Origin: Thermodesulfobacteriota bacterium | Lineage (GTDB): Bacteria; Desulfobacterota; Desulfobacteria; Desulfobacterales; Desulfosudaceae | DNA length: 64,000 nucleotides | Reading direction: 5' to 3' | NCBI GenBank assembly: GCA_040753795.1 | Contig: JBFMDX010000015.1 | Span: 1-64,000, forward strand | Part shown: positions 51,180 to 60,162 of the stretch, one piece after another | Layout of the letters: each line of letters opens with the position of its first letter | Position numbering within the stretch: position 1 is the stretch's first letter | Notes under the pieces: model-generated | What the model was told of the DNA's origin: nothing | The model's input: the letters and a program-made list of their open reading frames with translations, nothing else | Databases searched by the model: none | Position numbers and translations under genes: made by a program

Positions 51180-53180
51180 TTATTTGCCTGTCAGACAAAT
51201 GGACACTTTTTCGAGTTCTCCCGCCTTGGCCATACTGTATTTATCCCAGAAGAGCTTGTCGCTTTCATAAAAAGTCTGGGTCTGGTTACGCTGGAGAAAT
51301 TTTTTGAAATCCCCCGGGCCTCCGTTATACATGGCGTATAAGGCCCGGCTGAGTAAATCGTGGCTCAAGGGGTTGGCCGGATCCATTTTTTTCAGGGCGT
51401 AATCTTTCAGATAGTGAGCCAGGATTTCCGCGCCGGCTTTGGCATTATATTCGATATTCCACCGCAGGCTTTCGACCTTGTAGAATCCCCGCCAGATGCG
51501 CTGGTTGATCTGCATCAGTCCCACCGAGGACTGGTTATAGGAAAGGAGCGGCGTCATATTGCCTTTGACCGTGATAAACTGCCGCCAGCAGCTTTCCTGC
51601 CAGGCGGTGGCCATGATCATCAGCCGGTACATGGGCTGGAGAGAGGCATCGAGCTTGTTGTTGGCCAGGGCTTCGTCGGCGGTTTTTTCCAGTACCTGTC
51701 GAACCCGGGCCAGATAGGGTCCCAGATTGTCTTTGGGAGCGAGCCACTGTTTGAGCGCCTCCAGGTCCGGTGGAGCGGGAGCCTCTTCCGCGTATGCCGG
51801 GGCGATGAGAAGTCGCAGGATAAAACCGGTAATCACCTCCACCGGCGGAGCGGGCGCTGTTTCCTGAGGCGGAGTCGGTTCTACTTCCTGAGGTGGTGCG
51901 GGCTCACCTTCCTGCGCTGGGGCAAGTTCGTCTTTCTGCGGCGGAACGGGCTCGCCCTCCTCCGGCAACGGGATTTCCAGACCATGATAGGCTGGACCGC
52001 TTTCATCCATGGACGGGGCGAACCCCATCAGTTTCCGGAGATTGTCGTCCACCGCCAGGGAATATCCCAGGTCGATTTCCTGGTCGCTGATTAACTGGGC
52101 CATGCGGATCAGGCCGTCCCGGCTGATTTCAATGCCCAGGGTCGGACCCAGCTTGTCCAGGGCGGACAGGACGTCGGCGGCAGTAAAGAACGCCAGATAT
52201 TTCACCATTTTCCCCTGGCCGGATATCCCGCCCAGGCGGTTTCTCAATATGCCGGATAACTGCTCCCAGGCGTAGACAAACTGCTGTCTGACCAGATCAT
52301 TACCGGCGGTTTTATCGTTCACCGCCCGGACAAAACCATAGCGGAGCTCCAGCAGGGTTTCCAACAGGCGCTGCCGTTCTTCGTCCGTCAATTGCCCCTG
52401 CAGAAGTGTTCCCATCTGGTAGATCAGAAAAGCATCCCATAACTCCCAGAGTTCCGACACCCGTTCCATCTCCTCGGCCGACAGTTCCAGGGGCGGTTCT
52501 TCCGCTGCCGGCGGCGGTGTCTCAATGATCATGGACAGCGTCAGGCGGATCGCGTCCGGGTCCACGCGCAGGTCGCTGACTTTCAGCGACGACAACAGTT
52601 GATCCAGTTGCGCTTTGTTTTCCCGGGCAAAGAAAGAGGGCAGGATCGCCCTGATTTCATCCATGGGAAGATCCAGATCAAAGGCGAGGTCACTGAAAAA
52701 GTCCCGGATATGGTCCTGAATCATTTCAACAACGGCCGGGTCAATGGCCACCGGTTTGCGGCTGGCGGCATACAGGCGCGAATCCACCACTTTCAGACGG
52801 ACGCTGGTTCCTTTTTCGTCCAGGATGACCCGCTGATACAGCTCGATGTACCCCTCCCATTTGAACACATCTATGGGGGCGCCCAGCAGGCGGGCGCCCT
52901 GCTTGACCTGGATACTGCTGCCGGTGACGATTAACCCGTTTTCGGAACGGATTTCCGGATTCCAGATGGCGATGTAGGTGGAGTTTATCCCCGTCTTTTC
53001 GTCCACGATAACGGCCCGGCCGCCCGGCTGGTCATAGAGCTGCTCATTCAAGGCCATGCGGATAAGGGCGTAATCCAGGGTGAGGGGGATCGTCACGGTT
53101 TCCGCGGCGGCCCGGGCGGTGCCGGGGATAGTCATCCACATGAAAAGCGCCAGGTTGAGGAGAAGGTATTTGTGTTTCAT
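51180..53180 (-). CDS. Secreted lytic transglycosylase-domain protein
   Basis: 666 residues. Signal peptide (1-25, ending ARAAAE), a long alpha/beta N-terminal region of unknown type (~30-420), a Pro/Glu linker made of repeats of the type EPAPPQE (~410-450), a second hydrophobic stretch (FILRLLIAPAYAEEA), then a transglycosylase domain at ~520-645. The catalytic Glu is in ATAWQESCWRQF; SSVGLMQINQRIW and MYNGGPGDF complete the lysozyme-like fold signature. It should cleave peptidoglycan glycan strands in the periplasm. The internal hydrophobic segment looks like a second signal sequence, so a fusion of two genes is possible. A downstream-facing minus-strand promoter was not identified. Confidence 0.82.
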   Translation of the reverse strand: MKHKYLLLNLALFMWMTIPGTARAAAETVTIPLTLDYALIRMALNEQLYDQPGGRAVIVDEKTGINSTYIAIWNPEIRSENGLIVTGSSIQVKQGARLLGAPIDVFKWEGYIELYQRVILDEKGTSVRLKVVDSRLYAASRKPVAIDPAVVEMIQDHIRDFFSDLAFDLDLPMDEIRAILPSFFARENKAQLDQLLSSLKVSDLRVDPDAIRLTLSMIIETPPPAAEEPPLELSAEEMERVSELWELWDAFLIYQMGTLLQGQLTDEERQRLLETLLELRYGFVRAVNDKTAGNDLVRQQFVYAWEQLSGILRNRLGGISGQGKMVKYLAFFTAADVLSALDKLGPTLGIEISRDGLIRMAQLISDQEIDLGYSLAVDDNLRKLMGFAPSMDESGPAYHGLEIPLPEEGEPVPPQKDELAPAQEGEPAPPQEVEPTPPQETAPAPPVEVITGFILRLLIAPAYAEEAPAPPDLEALKQWLAPKDNLGPYLARVRQVLEKTADEALANNKLDASLQPMYRLMIMATAWQESCWRQFITVKGNMTPLLSYNQSSVGLMQINQRIWRGFYKVESLRWNIEYNAKAGAEILAHYLKDYALKKMDPANPLSHDLLSRALYAMYNGGPGDFKKFLQRNQTQTFYESDKLFWDKYSMAKAGELEKVSICLTGK

Positions 53181-53277
53181 CGCTTCAGTTTTCTGCCTGA
53201 TAATGCAGGGGCGTCCTTCAGGCCGCGCCTGCTACGGCCTTTCCTTGTCGAAAAAAAGGCAATCCGGTTTGACCGGT

Positions 53278-54429
53278 TTAAAATCCTTCCAGTTTGGAAA
53301 TGATCTCACACATGATTTCGTCAGCGCCGCCGCCGATGGAAATCAGCCGGGAATCCCGGAAGGCCCGTGAAATGGCCATTTCATTCATGTAACCCATGCC
53401 GCCGTGCATCTGCAGGCAGCCGTCCATGACCTTGTTGAGCAGCCGGGCGCCGAACAGTTTGGCCATGGAAATCTCTTTGGTGACGTCCTGGCCGGCTGTT
53501 TTCAATCGCACGATATGATAGGTCAATTGCCGCATGGCCTCTATTTCGGACAGCCACAGGGCCAGGCGATGCTGCAGGACCTGCTTCTTGATCAGGGGCT
53601 TGCCGAAAACAATTCGCTGCTTCAGAAATTTCACGGTTTCATCGATCACGCGTCGGGTTGAAATATAGCAGCCGGGCAGGGCGGAGAATCGTTCATGCTG
53701 AAACTGCTGCATCTGGTAAATGAACCCTTCCCCTTCCTGGCCGATGAGGTTTTCAGCGGGAATCCTCAGGTTGTCGAAGAAGAGCTCGGCCGTGTCGCTG
53801 CTGCGCATGCCCATCTTGTCCAGTTTCTTGCTGACATGAAAACCCGGCAGGTTGGTGGGCACGACAAACAGCCCGAAGGAATGGTATCCGGGCGTTTCGC
53901 TGGTCCTGGCCAGCAGGGTCAGAAAATCGGCCTGGGTGCCGTTGGTGATGTAGGTTTTGGAGCCGTTGATGACGTAAGAATCGCCGTCTTTTCTGGCGAA
54001 GGTTTTTATGGCCGCCACGTCCGAACCGGCATCGGGTTCCGTCACCGCGATGGACGCCACCATGTCGCCGGCGATGGCCGGTTTTAAATACGTTTCCTTG
54101 AGATGTTCGCTGCCGAACTGATCAATCGCCGGGGTGGCCATGTTGGTCTGAACCAGGATGGCCATGGGAACGCCGCCGCAGTTGATCAGGGACAGCTCTT
54201 CGATGAAGACCAGTTCGTACCAGTAGTCCAGTCCCATGCCGCCGTATTTCTGATCGTAACGGATTCCCAGAAAGCCGAGATCGCCCATTTTTTTAAACAG
54301 CTCATGAAGGGGAGCAATCCCTTTTTCCTCCCATTCGTCCACGTAAGGATTGATCTCCTTGTTCACAAAATCCCGAACTGCCTTGCGGACCATTTCGTGA
54401 TCCTTGGTGAAATACATCTCGTTGCCCAT
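53278..54429 (-). CDS. Acyl-CoA dehydrogenase
   Basis: 383 residues, normal length. N-terminal helices, then the FAD-binding segment AVTEPDAGSDVAAIKT, the middle beta domain (GDSYVINGSKTYITNG) and the C-terminal helical domain with QMHGGMGYMNE and SIGGGADEIM near the end, as in short- and medium-chain members. It oxidises acyl-CoA to enoyl-CoA, passing electrons to ETF. The catalytic Glu expected in the C-terminal domain is not resolved here by eye (candidate near MHGGMGYMNE). AGGGAA precedes ATG 54429. No other beta-oxidation gene adjoins it. Confidence 0.92.
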   Translation of the reverse strand: MGNEMYFTKDHEMVRKAVRDFVNKEINPYVDEWEEKGIAPLHELFKKMGDLGFLGIRYDQKYGGMGLDYWYELVFIEELSLINCGGVPMAILVQTNMATPAIDQFGSEHLKETYLKPAIAGDMVASIAVTEPDAGSDVAAIKTFARKDGDSYVINGSKTYITNGTQADFLTLLARTSETPGYHSFGLFVVPTNLPGFHVSKKLDKMGMRSSDTAELFFDNLRIPAENLIGQEGEGFIYQMQQFQHERFSALPGCYISTRRVIDETVKFLKQRIVFGKPLIKKQVLQHRLALWLSEIEAMRQLTYHIVRLKTAGQDVTKEISMAKLFGARLLNKVMDGCLQMHGGMGYMNEMAISRAFRDSRLISIGGGADEIMCEIISKLEGF

Positions 54430-54750
54430 GGGGTTCCCTTTCTGTATTTGGTTTAACGTATAAAACCAACATCACTTTCCGGTGAGGCGGTCTTTCCAGA
54501 CGTTACGGTCATTATATATATCCGAATACCGCGGATCATCAAGCTTTTTAATGCCGCTCAACCCTCAACCCTGAATCCTAAACCCCAAGCCTTAAACCCT
54601 GCACCCTACACCTCTTAACCCCGCAACATCACGAAGCGACCTGTTCAAGCCCTGAATTTTACAAATAACCCGGTTTTGTTTTTCCTGGAAAGTATGGTAA
54701 TGTCCGGCCAGTAATCGTTTCAGCAACCAAATCGGAAAAAGGAACACGTC
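54430..54750. repeat. Intergenic region with degenerate AACCCT-type repeats
   Basis: Bases 54555-54620 read as imperfect repeats of aaccct/aatcct/aaacccc. The rest holds the kinase-like gene leader but no clear promoter. The repeat resembles other CCCTTGAACCCT-type intergenic sequence in the window (33031-33100). Confidence 0.5.
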
Positions 54751-55587
54751 ATGCCTGTGATCACCATCTCCCGGGGCTCGTACAGCCGGGGAAAAGAAGT
54801 CGCCGAAAAAGTCGCCGCCAGACTGGGTTTTGAATGTATATCCCGGGATATCCTCCTGGAGGCCTCTGAAGAGTTTAACATACCGGAAATCCGTCTGGTC
54901 CGGGCGCTTCACGACGCCCCGTCGGTCCTGGACCGGTTCACCCACGGCAAGGAACGATATATCAGCTATATCCGCAAAGCCCTGTTAAAACGTGTTCAGA
55001 AGGATAACGTGGTGTACCACGGCCTGGCCGGCCATTATTTTCTGCAGCATATTCCGCATGTGTTTAAAATAAGAGTGATCTCCGATATGGCCGAACGCGT
55101 GAAAGAAGAGATCAAAAGAGAAAACATCACCGGGGAAAAAGCGCTTTATATTCTTAAAAAGGACGATGATGAACGCCGGCGCTGGGGCCTTCAGCTTTAT
55201 GGTATTGATACCTGGGATAGCCAGCTTTACGATCTGGTACTGCATGTCAAGACCATCACCGTGGACGACGCCGTGGACATCATCTGCCGCATGGCTCAGG
55301 CTCCGATCTTCCAGGCGACGCCGGAGTCCAGGCGGATACTGGACAACCTGCTGCTGGCGGCGGAAATAAAGGCGGCCGTGGTGGAACTCGAGCCCATGCT
55401 GAAGGTGACGGCCGAGGACGGTGTGGTTCATATCAGCGGTATCGATACCGTCAGAAAGATCAAACCCCAGGTGCTGGCGGAAATCAAGGCGGTAGCGGCG
55501 GTCCGGGAAGGTGTTCGGAAGGTGATCCTGGACGGTGATTTGACGGACAGCGAACATCATGCCGTCAATCCTTTTCATAACTTGTAA
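54751..55587 (+). CDS. Cytidylate kinase-like protein with C-terminal BON-like domain
   Basis: 278 residues, a close paralogue of 19353-20174: the first 20 residues (ITISRGSYSRGKEVAEKVA) and much of the following domain are the same or similar, with CISRDILLEASEEFN and YHGLAGHYFLQ. The C-terminal BON-like part has LKVTAEDGVVHISG. ATG 54751 is preceded by AAGGA. Substrate unknown. It is a single gene; its promoter lies in the repeat-containing gap. Confidence 0.82.
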   Translation: MPVITISRGSYSRGKEVAEKVAARLGFECISRDILLEASEEFNIPEIRLVRALHDAPSVLDRFTHGKERYISYIRKALLKRVQKDNVVYHGLAGHYFLQHIPHVFKIRVISDMAERVKEEIKRENITGEKALYILKKDDDERRRWGLQLYGIDTWDSQLYDLVLHVKTITVDDAVDIICRMAQAPIFQATPESRRILDNLLLAAEIKAAVVELEPMLKVTAEDGVVHISGIDTVRKIKPQVLAEIKAVAAVREGVRKVILDGDLTDSEHHAVNPFHNL

Positions 55588-55669
55588 ATCCGTTCGTTCC
55601 CGGGGTGTCTCCGGATTGAGAAATTTTCCCCGGGCCACCCGGGAATGATGACGGGGACAGGAGTCAGTC

Positions 55670-56320
55670 ATGACAGCGGAATCAGCGCTTGCCCTTGACG
55701 GCCTCAGGCATTTATCCGCTCTCAAGTGGTATGTCATCCCCCTGCTGGCGATGGTTCTTTATATTTATGTCCTGGAAATCAAGAAAGCCCGGGAGACGGG
55801 CAACTGGGATGCCGTTTTCGCGGGGCTGACCCTGTTTGGCACCGATTTTCTGTTTGAAACCATCAACGGCTGGATTTTTCGCTTTTCGCGGTACTCGGCG
55901 CTCTGGACCACGCCGGGAGAGACAGCCTTAAGGACCATGGTCGGATGGAATATCGAGATCATGTTCATGTTCATGATCGCCGGCATCATTTACACCCACA
56001 CCCTTTCCGGCGACAAAACAGCCAGAATTCTGGCGGTGCCGGAAAAATTCTTCTGGGTTGTCGGCTACGCGGTTTTGTGCGTTTTCGTGGAAGGTCTGCT
56101 GAACATGGGAGGGCATCTGGTCTGGTCATATAAATTCTGGAGCCTTACCCCCACGGGCGTGCTGCCGATCTTCTGCGCCTATTTCTTCCTTTTCTTAAGC
56201 CCCATGCTGGTCATCAGTCTGAAAACCATACGGACCAGAATCCTTTATTCGGGGGCGATATATGCGGCGGCTGTTGTCATGAATATCTTCGCCTTCGGCG
56301 TCATGAACTGGCAGTATTGA
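55670..56320 (+). CDS. Conserved-looking integral membrane protein of unknown function
   Basis: 216 residues with about 6 membrane helices (~19-38, 46-66, 90-112, 122-145, 157-178, 188-212). The loops have several aromatic residues and acidic pairs (FETINGWIFRFSRYS; FVEGLLNMGGHLVW). No family is recognised. Ribosome site AGGAG precedes ATG 55670. It is convergent with the pilin gene. Confidence 0.7.
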   Translation: MTAESALALDGLRHLSALKWYVIPLLAMVLYIYVLEIKKARETGNWDAVFAGLTLFGTDFLFETINGWIFRFSRYSALWTTPGETALRTMVGWNIEIMFMFMIAGIIYTHTLSGDKTARILAVPEKFFWVVGYAVLCVFVEGLLNMGGHLVWSYKFWSLTPTGVLPIFCAYFFLFLSPMLVISLKTIRTRILYSGAIYAAAVVMNIFAFGVMNWQY

Positions 56321-56352
56321 TTTTCGGGGCTGCCCCCCGCGTTCCGGCGCAC

Positions 56353-56748
56353 TTAACGGCGAATGGTCTTGGTATATACGCCGTCTTTCCATCCCGCCAT
56401 TTTTTCCTGATAGCTGCGTGAACACCTTCCGGAGTCGTCCTGGACCGTAATCGTAATGCACAGATTGGGGTCGGCGGAAATAATATCCCAGGTGGCATTG
56501 GTAAGGGGGGTGGGCGCAATCTGGCTTTTATCGATGGTGGTATGAGACGGAATAGCGAAATAGGACGCGATCTCACCGGCAATGATGGACGCGTCCGCCT
56601 CGGCGTGACTGCAAAAGGCTTTATTGCGGTAGGAAATATAATTCGGTATGGCCATGATCGCCAGCAACCCGAGAATGGCGACAACGATCATCAGTTCGAT
56701 CAGCGTAAATCCCTGCCTCCCCGTTCCTGGATAATGGTTTTCCGACAT
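56353..56748 (-). CDS. Type IV pilin-like (prepilin) protein
   Basis: 131 residues from ATG 56748 (GAGGGGG three bases upstream). A 13-residue leader ends at G, followed by FTLIELMIVVAILGLLAI, the prepilin peptidase site and hydrophobic helix of type IVa pilins (Glu5 present). The globular domain has two Cys near its ends (GEIA.. to RCSRSY), probably a disulfide-bonded loop. It would be the subunit or minor pilin of a type IV pilus or type II secretion pseudopilus. No other pilus gene lies in the window. It has its own strong promoter. Confidence 0.9.
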   Translation of the reverse strand: MSENHYPGTGRQGFTLIELMIVVAILGLLAIMAIPNYISYRNKAFCSHAEADASIIAGEIASYFAIPSHTTIDKSQIAPTPLTNATWDIISADPNLCITITVQDDSGRCSRSYQEKMAGWKDGVYTKTIRR

Positions 56749-56782
56749 GGCCCCCTCGATTGTAACTTTCTGTTTTTTCAAC

Positions 56783-56811
56783 TATATAAACGAATGAGCG
56801 CCTCATGTCAA
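56783..56811 (-). promoter_or_regulatory. Sigma70 promoter of the pilin gene
   Basis: Minus strand TTGACA (56806-56811), 17-base spacer, TATATA (56783-56788). The expected transcription start is ~25 bases before ATG 56748. Confidence 0.75.
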
Positions 56812-56858
56812 TAATTAATTGTCACGGGCAATGAGCGATGGGGTCTTCCTTCCGGGCC

Positions 56859-57287
56859 CTACCAGGCTTTGCGGGTCAGGATGTCACGAATGCGCTGCTC
56901 GCTCTTTTTTTCCACCAGAATGATCTTTTCCGCCTTGGCCCGCTTGATGCGGTCGATGATGGTGGCCAGATCCGCCGGTTTTTCAATCAGATCCATGGCG
57001 CCGAGCTTCATGGCCTGGACCCCTTTTTCCACCGTGGCATGTCCGGTCAGCAGGATGACCTGCACGTCGGGGTTCTTCTCCTTGATCCGCTTGAGGGCCT
57101 CCAGGCCGTCCATTTCCGGCATCTGGAGATCCAGCACCACCGCGTCATAGGACTCCTTGTCGATCAGGGAGATAGCGTCCCTGGCGTTGGTAACGGTAGA
57201 CACGTTCATGTCCCGCGTTTTCAGCCGCTCGGAAATAAGATCCAGGAAATCTTTTTCATCATCCACAATCAGAACCTTGTCTGTCAT
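56859..57287 (-). CDS. Single-domain response regulator
   Basis: 142 residues behind AAGGAGG. Receiver with VLIVDDEKDFLD, Asp53 in VVLDLQMPEMDG, Thr in LTGHATVEKG and Lys in IEKPAD, then a basic tail. It is the last gene of the SulP operon, with its own sigma70 promoter in the 60-base gap before it. Confidence 0.9.
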   Translation of the reverse strand: MTDKVLIVDDEKDFLDLISERLKTRDMNVSTVTNARDAISLIDKESYDAVVLDLQMPEMDGLEALKRIKEKNPDVQVILLTGHATVEKGVQAMKLGAMDLIEKPADLATIIDRIKRAKAEKIILVEKKSEQRIRDILTRKAW

Positions 57288-57327
57288 GATACGCCTCCTT
57301 ATGACGTTAGTAATTACCAGATAATTT

Positions 57328-57356
57328 ATTATAGTGCCGGCGCTTTTTCAAGGCAA
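57328..57356 (-). promoter_or_regulatory. Internal sigma70 promoter before the last receiver gene
   Basis: Minus strand TTGCCT (57351-57356), 17-base spacer, perfect TATAAT (57328-57333). It overlaps the stop codon of the preceding gene. Confidence 0.65.
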
Positions 57357-58016
57357 CGCCGGACAGCCGGCCGGAAGGGACACGATCAACCGGCCTTCTT
57401 CTTCGATCGCCCGCAGTTTCGCACCCAGTGCATGCAGCAGCGGCGCCGTTTTTCCGTTCAGAAGCTCGTCGGCCTGGGATCCGGCCAACTCCATCAGCCC
57501 GGAAAATACGATTTCCGCGCCGGCCCCGGATCGTTTGGCGCTTACGTTTATCTTTTTTGTCGTTCCGCACGTATCCATGGACAGGTCCAGCAGAAGCCAG
57601 ATCAGGGTTTCCAGAAAGAAAGGGCACGTGTTGATGGAAATCGGGTCTTCCCCTGTCGTGGAGCTGATTTCAATTCCCCGGTTGACGGCAATCCGATCCG
57701 AAACGCGCAGCATCAGTTCCAGCAGGGAGGAGATATCGACGGCGGCCTGTTTCTCATCCAGACTGTGAGCCAGGCGGTTCATGTTCTTGATGATGGTGTT
57801 GGCCCGCTGCACCTGCTTGAGAATGGTCCCGGCCAGGGAACCCAGGCGTCCGGGATCCAGGGGGACCCCTTTTTTGGCCATCAGGGTGACATCCTCCAGA
57901 AAACCGGCGCTTTCGTTGATCACCGCCAGGGCGTTCTTCAGTTCGTGAGAAATGGAGGCGGAGATTTTGGAATAAAAGGTAAGCCCCGTCTCTTCCGGAA
58001 TCGGTCGGTTTCCCAT
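57348..58016 (-). CDS. HisKA-type protein with intact His but no ATP-binding motifs
   Basis: 222 residues from ATG 58016 (AAAGGAGA upstream). No membrane helix. His24 lies in SISHELKNALAVINES, a complete H-box, followed by the second helix of a dimerisation domain. The C-terminal ~120 residues have the length of a HATPase domain but lack the N-box Asn pair (reads ETLIWLLLDLSMD), the DxGxG motif and the GxGLG lid. It is likely to be phosphorylated by another protein and pass phosphate on, or to scaffold. It lies between two receivers in the SulP operon. Confidence 0.82.
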   Translation of the reverse strand: MGNRPIPEETGLTFYSKISASISHELKNALAVINESAGFLEDVTLMAKKGVPLDPGRLGSLAGTILKQVQRANTIIKNMNRLAHSLDEKQAAVDISSLLELMLRVSDRIAVNRGIEISSTTGEDPISINTCPFFLETLIWLLLDLSMDTCGTTKKINVSAKRSGAGAEIVFSGLMELAGSQADELLNGKTAPLLHALGAKLRAIEEEGRLIVSLPAGCPALP

Positions 58017-58029
58017 GCGTGAGTCTCCT

Positions 58030-58383
58030 TTACCTGGACAGCGCGTCATTTATTTTGGCGATCAGGTCATCAATACTGATAGGCTTGAGCAGGTAATATT
58101 CCGCCTCGGCTACGCCGGCACGGTAATCCTCTTCGGAACCGTGTCCGGTCAGATAAATTGTCTTAACCCCCGGCAGCTGTTTTTCAATGATCTGTTTTAA
58201 CTGCCGGCCTCCCATGTGCGGCATCTTGACATCCAGCACCACCAGGTCATAACGGCGCGTCTTGATCAGTTCCTCGGCTTCTCTGGCGCTGGTGGCCCAG
58301 TCGGCTTCAATGTGCCTTAAGGCCAGTCGTTCGGCCAACGTGGCCACAAAATCTTTTTCATCATCAACCAGGAGCAGTTTCAT
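58030..58383 (-). CDS. Single-domain response regulator
   Basis: 117 residues from ATG 58383 (GGAG seven bases upstream; an adjacent earlier ATG 58386 is possible). Receiver with LLVDDEKDFVA, Asp51 in VVLDVKMPHMGG, Thr in LTGHGSEEDY and Lys in LLKPIS. It overlaps the 3' end of the Cache kinase gene, so the two are coupled. Confidence 0.9.
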   Translation of the reverse strand: MKLLLVDDEKDFVATLAERLALRHIEADWATSAREAEELIKTRRYDLVVLDVKMPHMGGRQLKQIIEKQLPGVKTIYLTGHGSEEDYRAGVAEAEYYLLKPISIDDLIAKINDALSR

Positions 58384-60133
58384 CATTGTTCTCCTTTGTT
58401 TCCGGCCGGGGTGTCAGCGGCAGTGTAATAGTAAAGGTGGTGCCCACTCCGACCCGGCTCTCCACGTCGATCGATCCGCCCAGTTCCTGCGTCAGGGAAT
58501 AGGTGATGGAAAGGCCCAGCCCGGTGCCGCCGGACTGGGCCTTGGTGGAGAAAAAAGGTTCGAAAATGCGTTTGATATCCTTGTCCGGAATTCCGCAGCC
58601 GGTATCTTTCACCTGGAGGCGCAACATTTGGTCAGCGATTCGCTTTGCCGATATGTAAAGGGTGCCACCTTCTGACAGGGCGGCAAAGGAATTGTTGATC
58701 AGGTTCAGCAGAATCTGCTGCAGCTTGCCCCGGTCGGATTCAAACCGGGGTATATCCGGGGGAACGTCGACGGAAATGGTAATGTTACGGTATTCAGCCT
58801 CCTTGCCCAGAAAACCCAGTACGTCGGAGATGACCGCCTTGATGTCGACCGGCTGGACACTGGTATCCATATGGCGGGCGAAGCTGAGCAGCTGCTTGGT
58901 GATTTTGCCGCAGCGGGTCACGGAATCGTGAATCGAATCCACCAGGCCGATAAGCTTGGCGTCTCCGGAATATTTTTCCGTGAACTGGAAAATATCCTTG
59001 ATCAGCCCGGCCTTTTCATTGATCACCGCCAGGGGGTTGTTGATTTCATGGGCCACGCCGGCGGCCAGCCGGCCGATGGAGGCCAGCTTGTTGGCATACT
59101 CCACCTGATGCAGGCTGCGGATGCGGCGTTGATCGGCGATGTAAATCCGGTTGACGAAGTAGGTGGCGAATCCGGTGACCGCGAACAGCACGATGACGAT
59201 GCCGCCCAGCAGGTAAACCAGCATCTCGATGCGGGTCCGGTGCCACGATTCCATGAGTTCTCCGGTCTTGCTGACGATCATCAGGATAAAGGGACTGTCG
59301 GGAATATAGGCATAACCCAGGATATATTCGCCTTCAGCGGAACTGTGATATTGAACCACCTCGGTTTTGTCGGAATAAACGGGAATCGGGAATTCGATTT
59401 TTTCAAACATTTTTTCATGGCCCCGGGAGGGGGTCTGCAGAATTCCCTGGGTATTGACAATAAAAGCGTTGCCTTTTTCGCTCAGCTCAAAACCCGACAA
59501 CTGCTCGTTCAGCCGGCCCGTGTCGATGGATATGCGCAGCACAAAAAATCCCTGATCCGAATTTCCGTGACGGACGGCGATCACGAAATGAGGCTCGTTA
59601 CGGAACCCCATGAACACTTCGCTGATGAACATGCCCCGGTTTATGGCTTCCTGGAACCACTGCTGGTTGCTGTAATCCTTGCCTGCCAGGGGGTAAGGGC
59701 CGCTGTAGGCGACCTGGTTTCCCGAAGCGTCGATCACGCCGATATCCGTTACCCCGCCGATGGCCAGCCGCAGGTTGTCCAGCAGACGGGTCAGCCGGCC
59801 GGAGTCCAGCAGCCGTTCATAGGAATTGTCATTGGCGATAAAATCAAGAGCCGCTTTCCGTTTGGCCAGAAAGGCCGCGATGGTCCGCTTGGCATTGGAA
59901 ACGGTGCGGGAGGTCCGGGCCAGGCTTTCCGATTCCACCGCCCGCTGGGTGACGTTGAAGTCGACCCAGGATACCAGCAGCAGGGGGATGATGGCGGACA
60001 GGCCGGTCAGCATGACCGCCGATTTCCAGAGACGGCCGTAGTTGAACATATAGCGGTCGTATCGTCCCGGGGAAGCGTCATCCTGGCGCCGGAAGACGGG
60101 AAAGAAAAGTTTGAAGGATCGTTTTATTTCCAT
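58364..60133 (-). CDS. Cache-domain sensor histidine kinase of the SulP operon
   Basis: 589 residues. Basic N-terminal segment (1-35), membrane helix (~38-58), dCache-like sensor with VAYSGPYPLAG, QQWFQEAINRG and GFRNEPHFVIAVRH, second helix (~310-335), then HisKA with His in GVAHEINNPLAVINE and a full ATP site ([31 protein letters not shown]). It lies between the kinase-like-receiver gene (29 bases upstream) and the overlapping receiver. It probably reads a periplasmic ligand, perhaps the anion carried by the SulP of the same operon. The start has no strong ribosome site. Confidence 0.92.
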   Translation of the reverse strand: MEIKRSFKLFFPVFRRQDDASPGRYDRYMFNYGRLWKSAVMLTGLSAIIPLLLVSWVDFNVTQRAVESESLARTSRTVSNAKRTIAAFLAKRKAALDFIANDNSYERLLDSGRLTRLLDNLRLAIGGVTDIGVIDASGNQVAYSGPYPLAGKDYSNQQWFQEAINRGMFISEVFMGFRNEPHFVIAVRHGNSDQGFFVLRISIDTGRLNEQLSGFELSEKGNAFIVNTQGILQTPSRGHEKMFEKIEFPIPVYSDKTEVVQYHSSAEGEYILGYAYIPDSPFILMIVSKTGELMESWHRTRIEMLVYLLGGIVIVLFAVTGFATYFVNRIYIADQRRIRSLHQVEYANKLASIGRLAAGVAHEINNPLAVINEKAGLIKDIFQFTEKYSGDAKLIGLVDSIHDSVTRCGKITKQLLSFARHMDTSVQPVDIKAVISDVLGFLGKEAEYRNITISVDVPPDIPRFESDRGKLQQILLNLINNSFAALSEGGTLYISAKRIADQMLRLQVKDTGCGIPDKDIKRIFEPFFSTKAQSGGTGLGLSITYSLTQELGGSIDVESRVGVGTTFTITLPLTPRPETKENNDETAPG

Positions 60134-60162
60134 GATGTTATCACGATTAGGGACGGTCGTTA

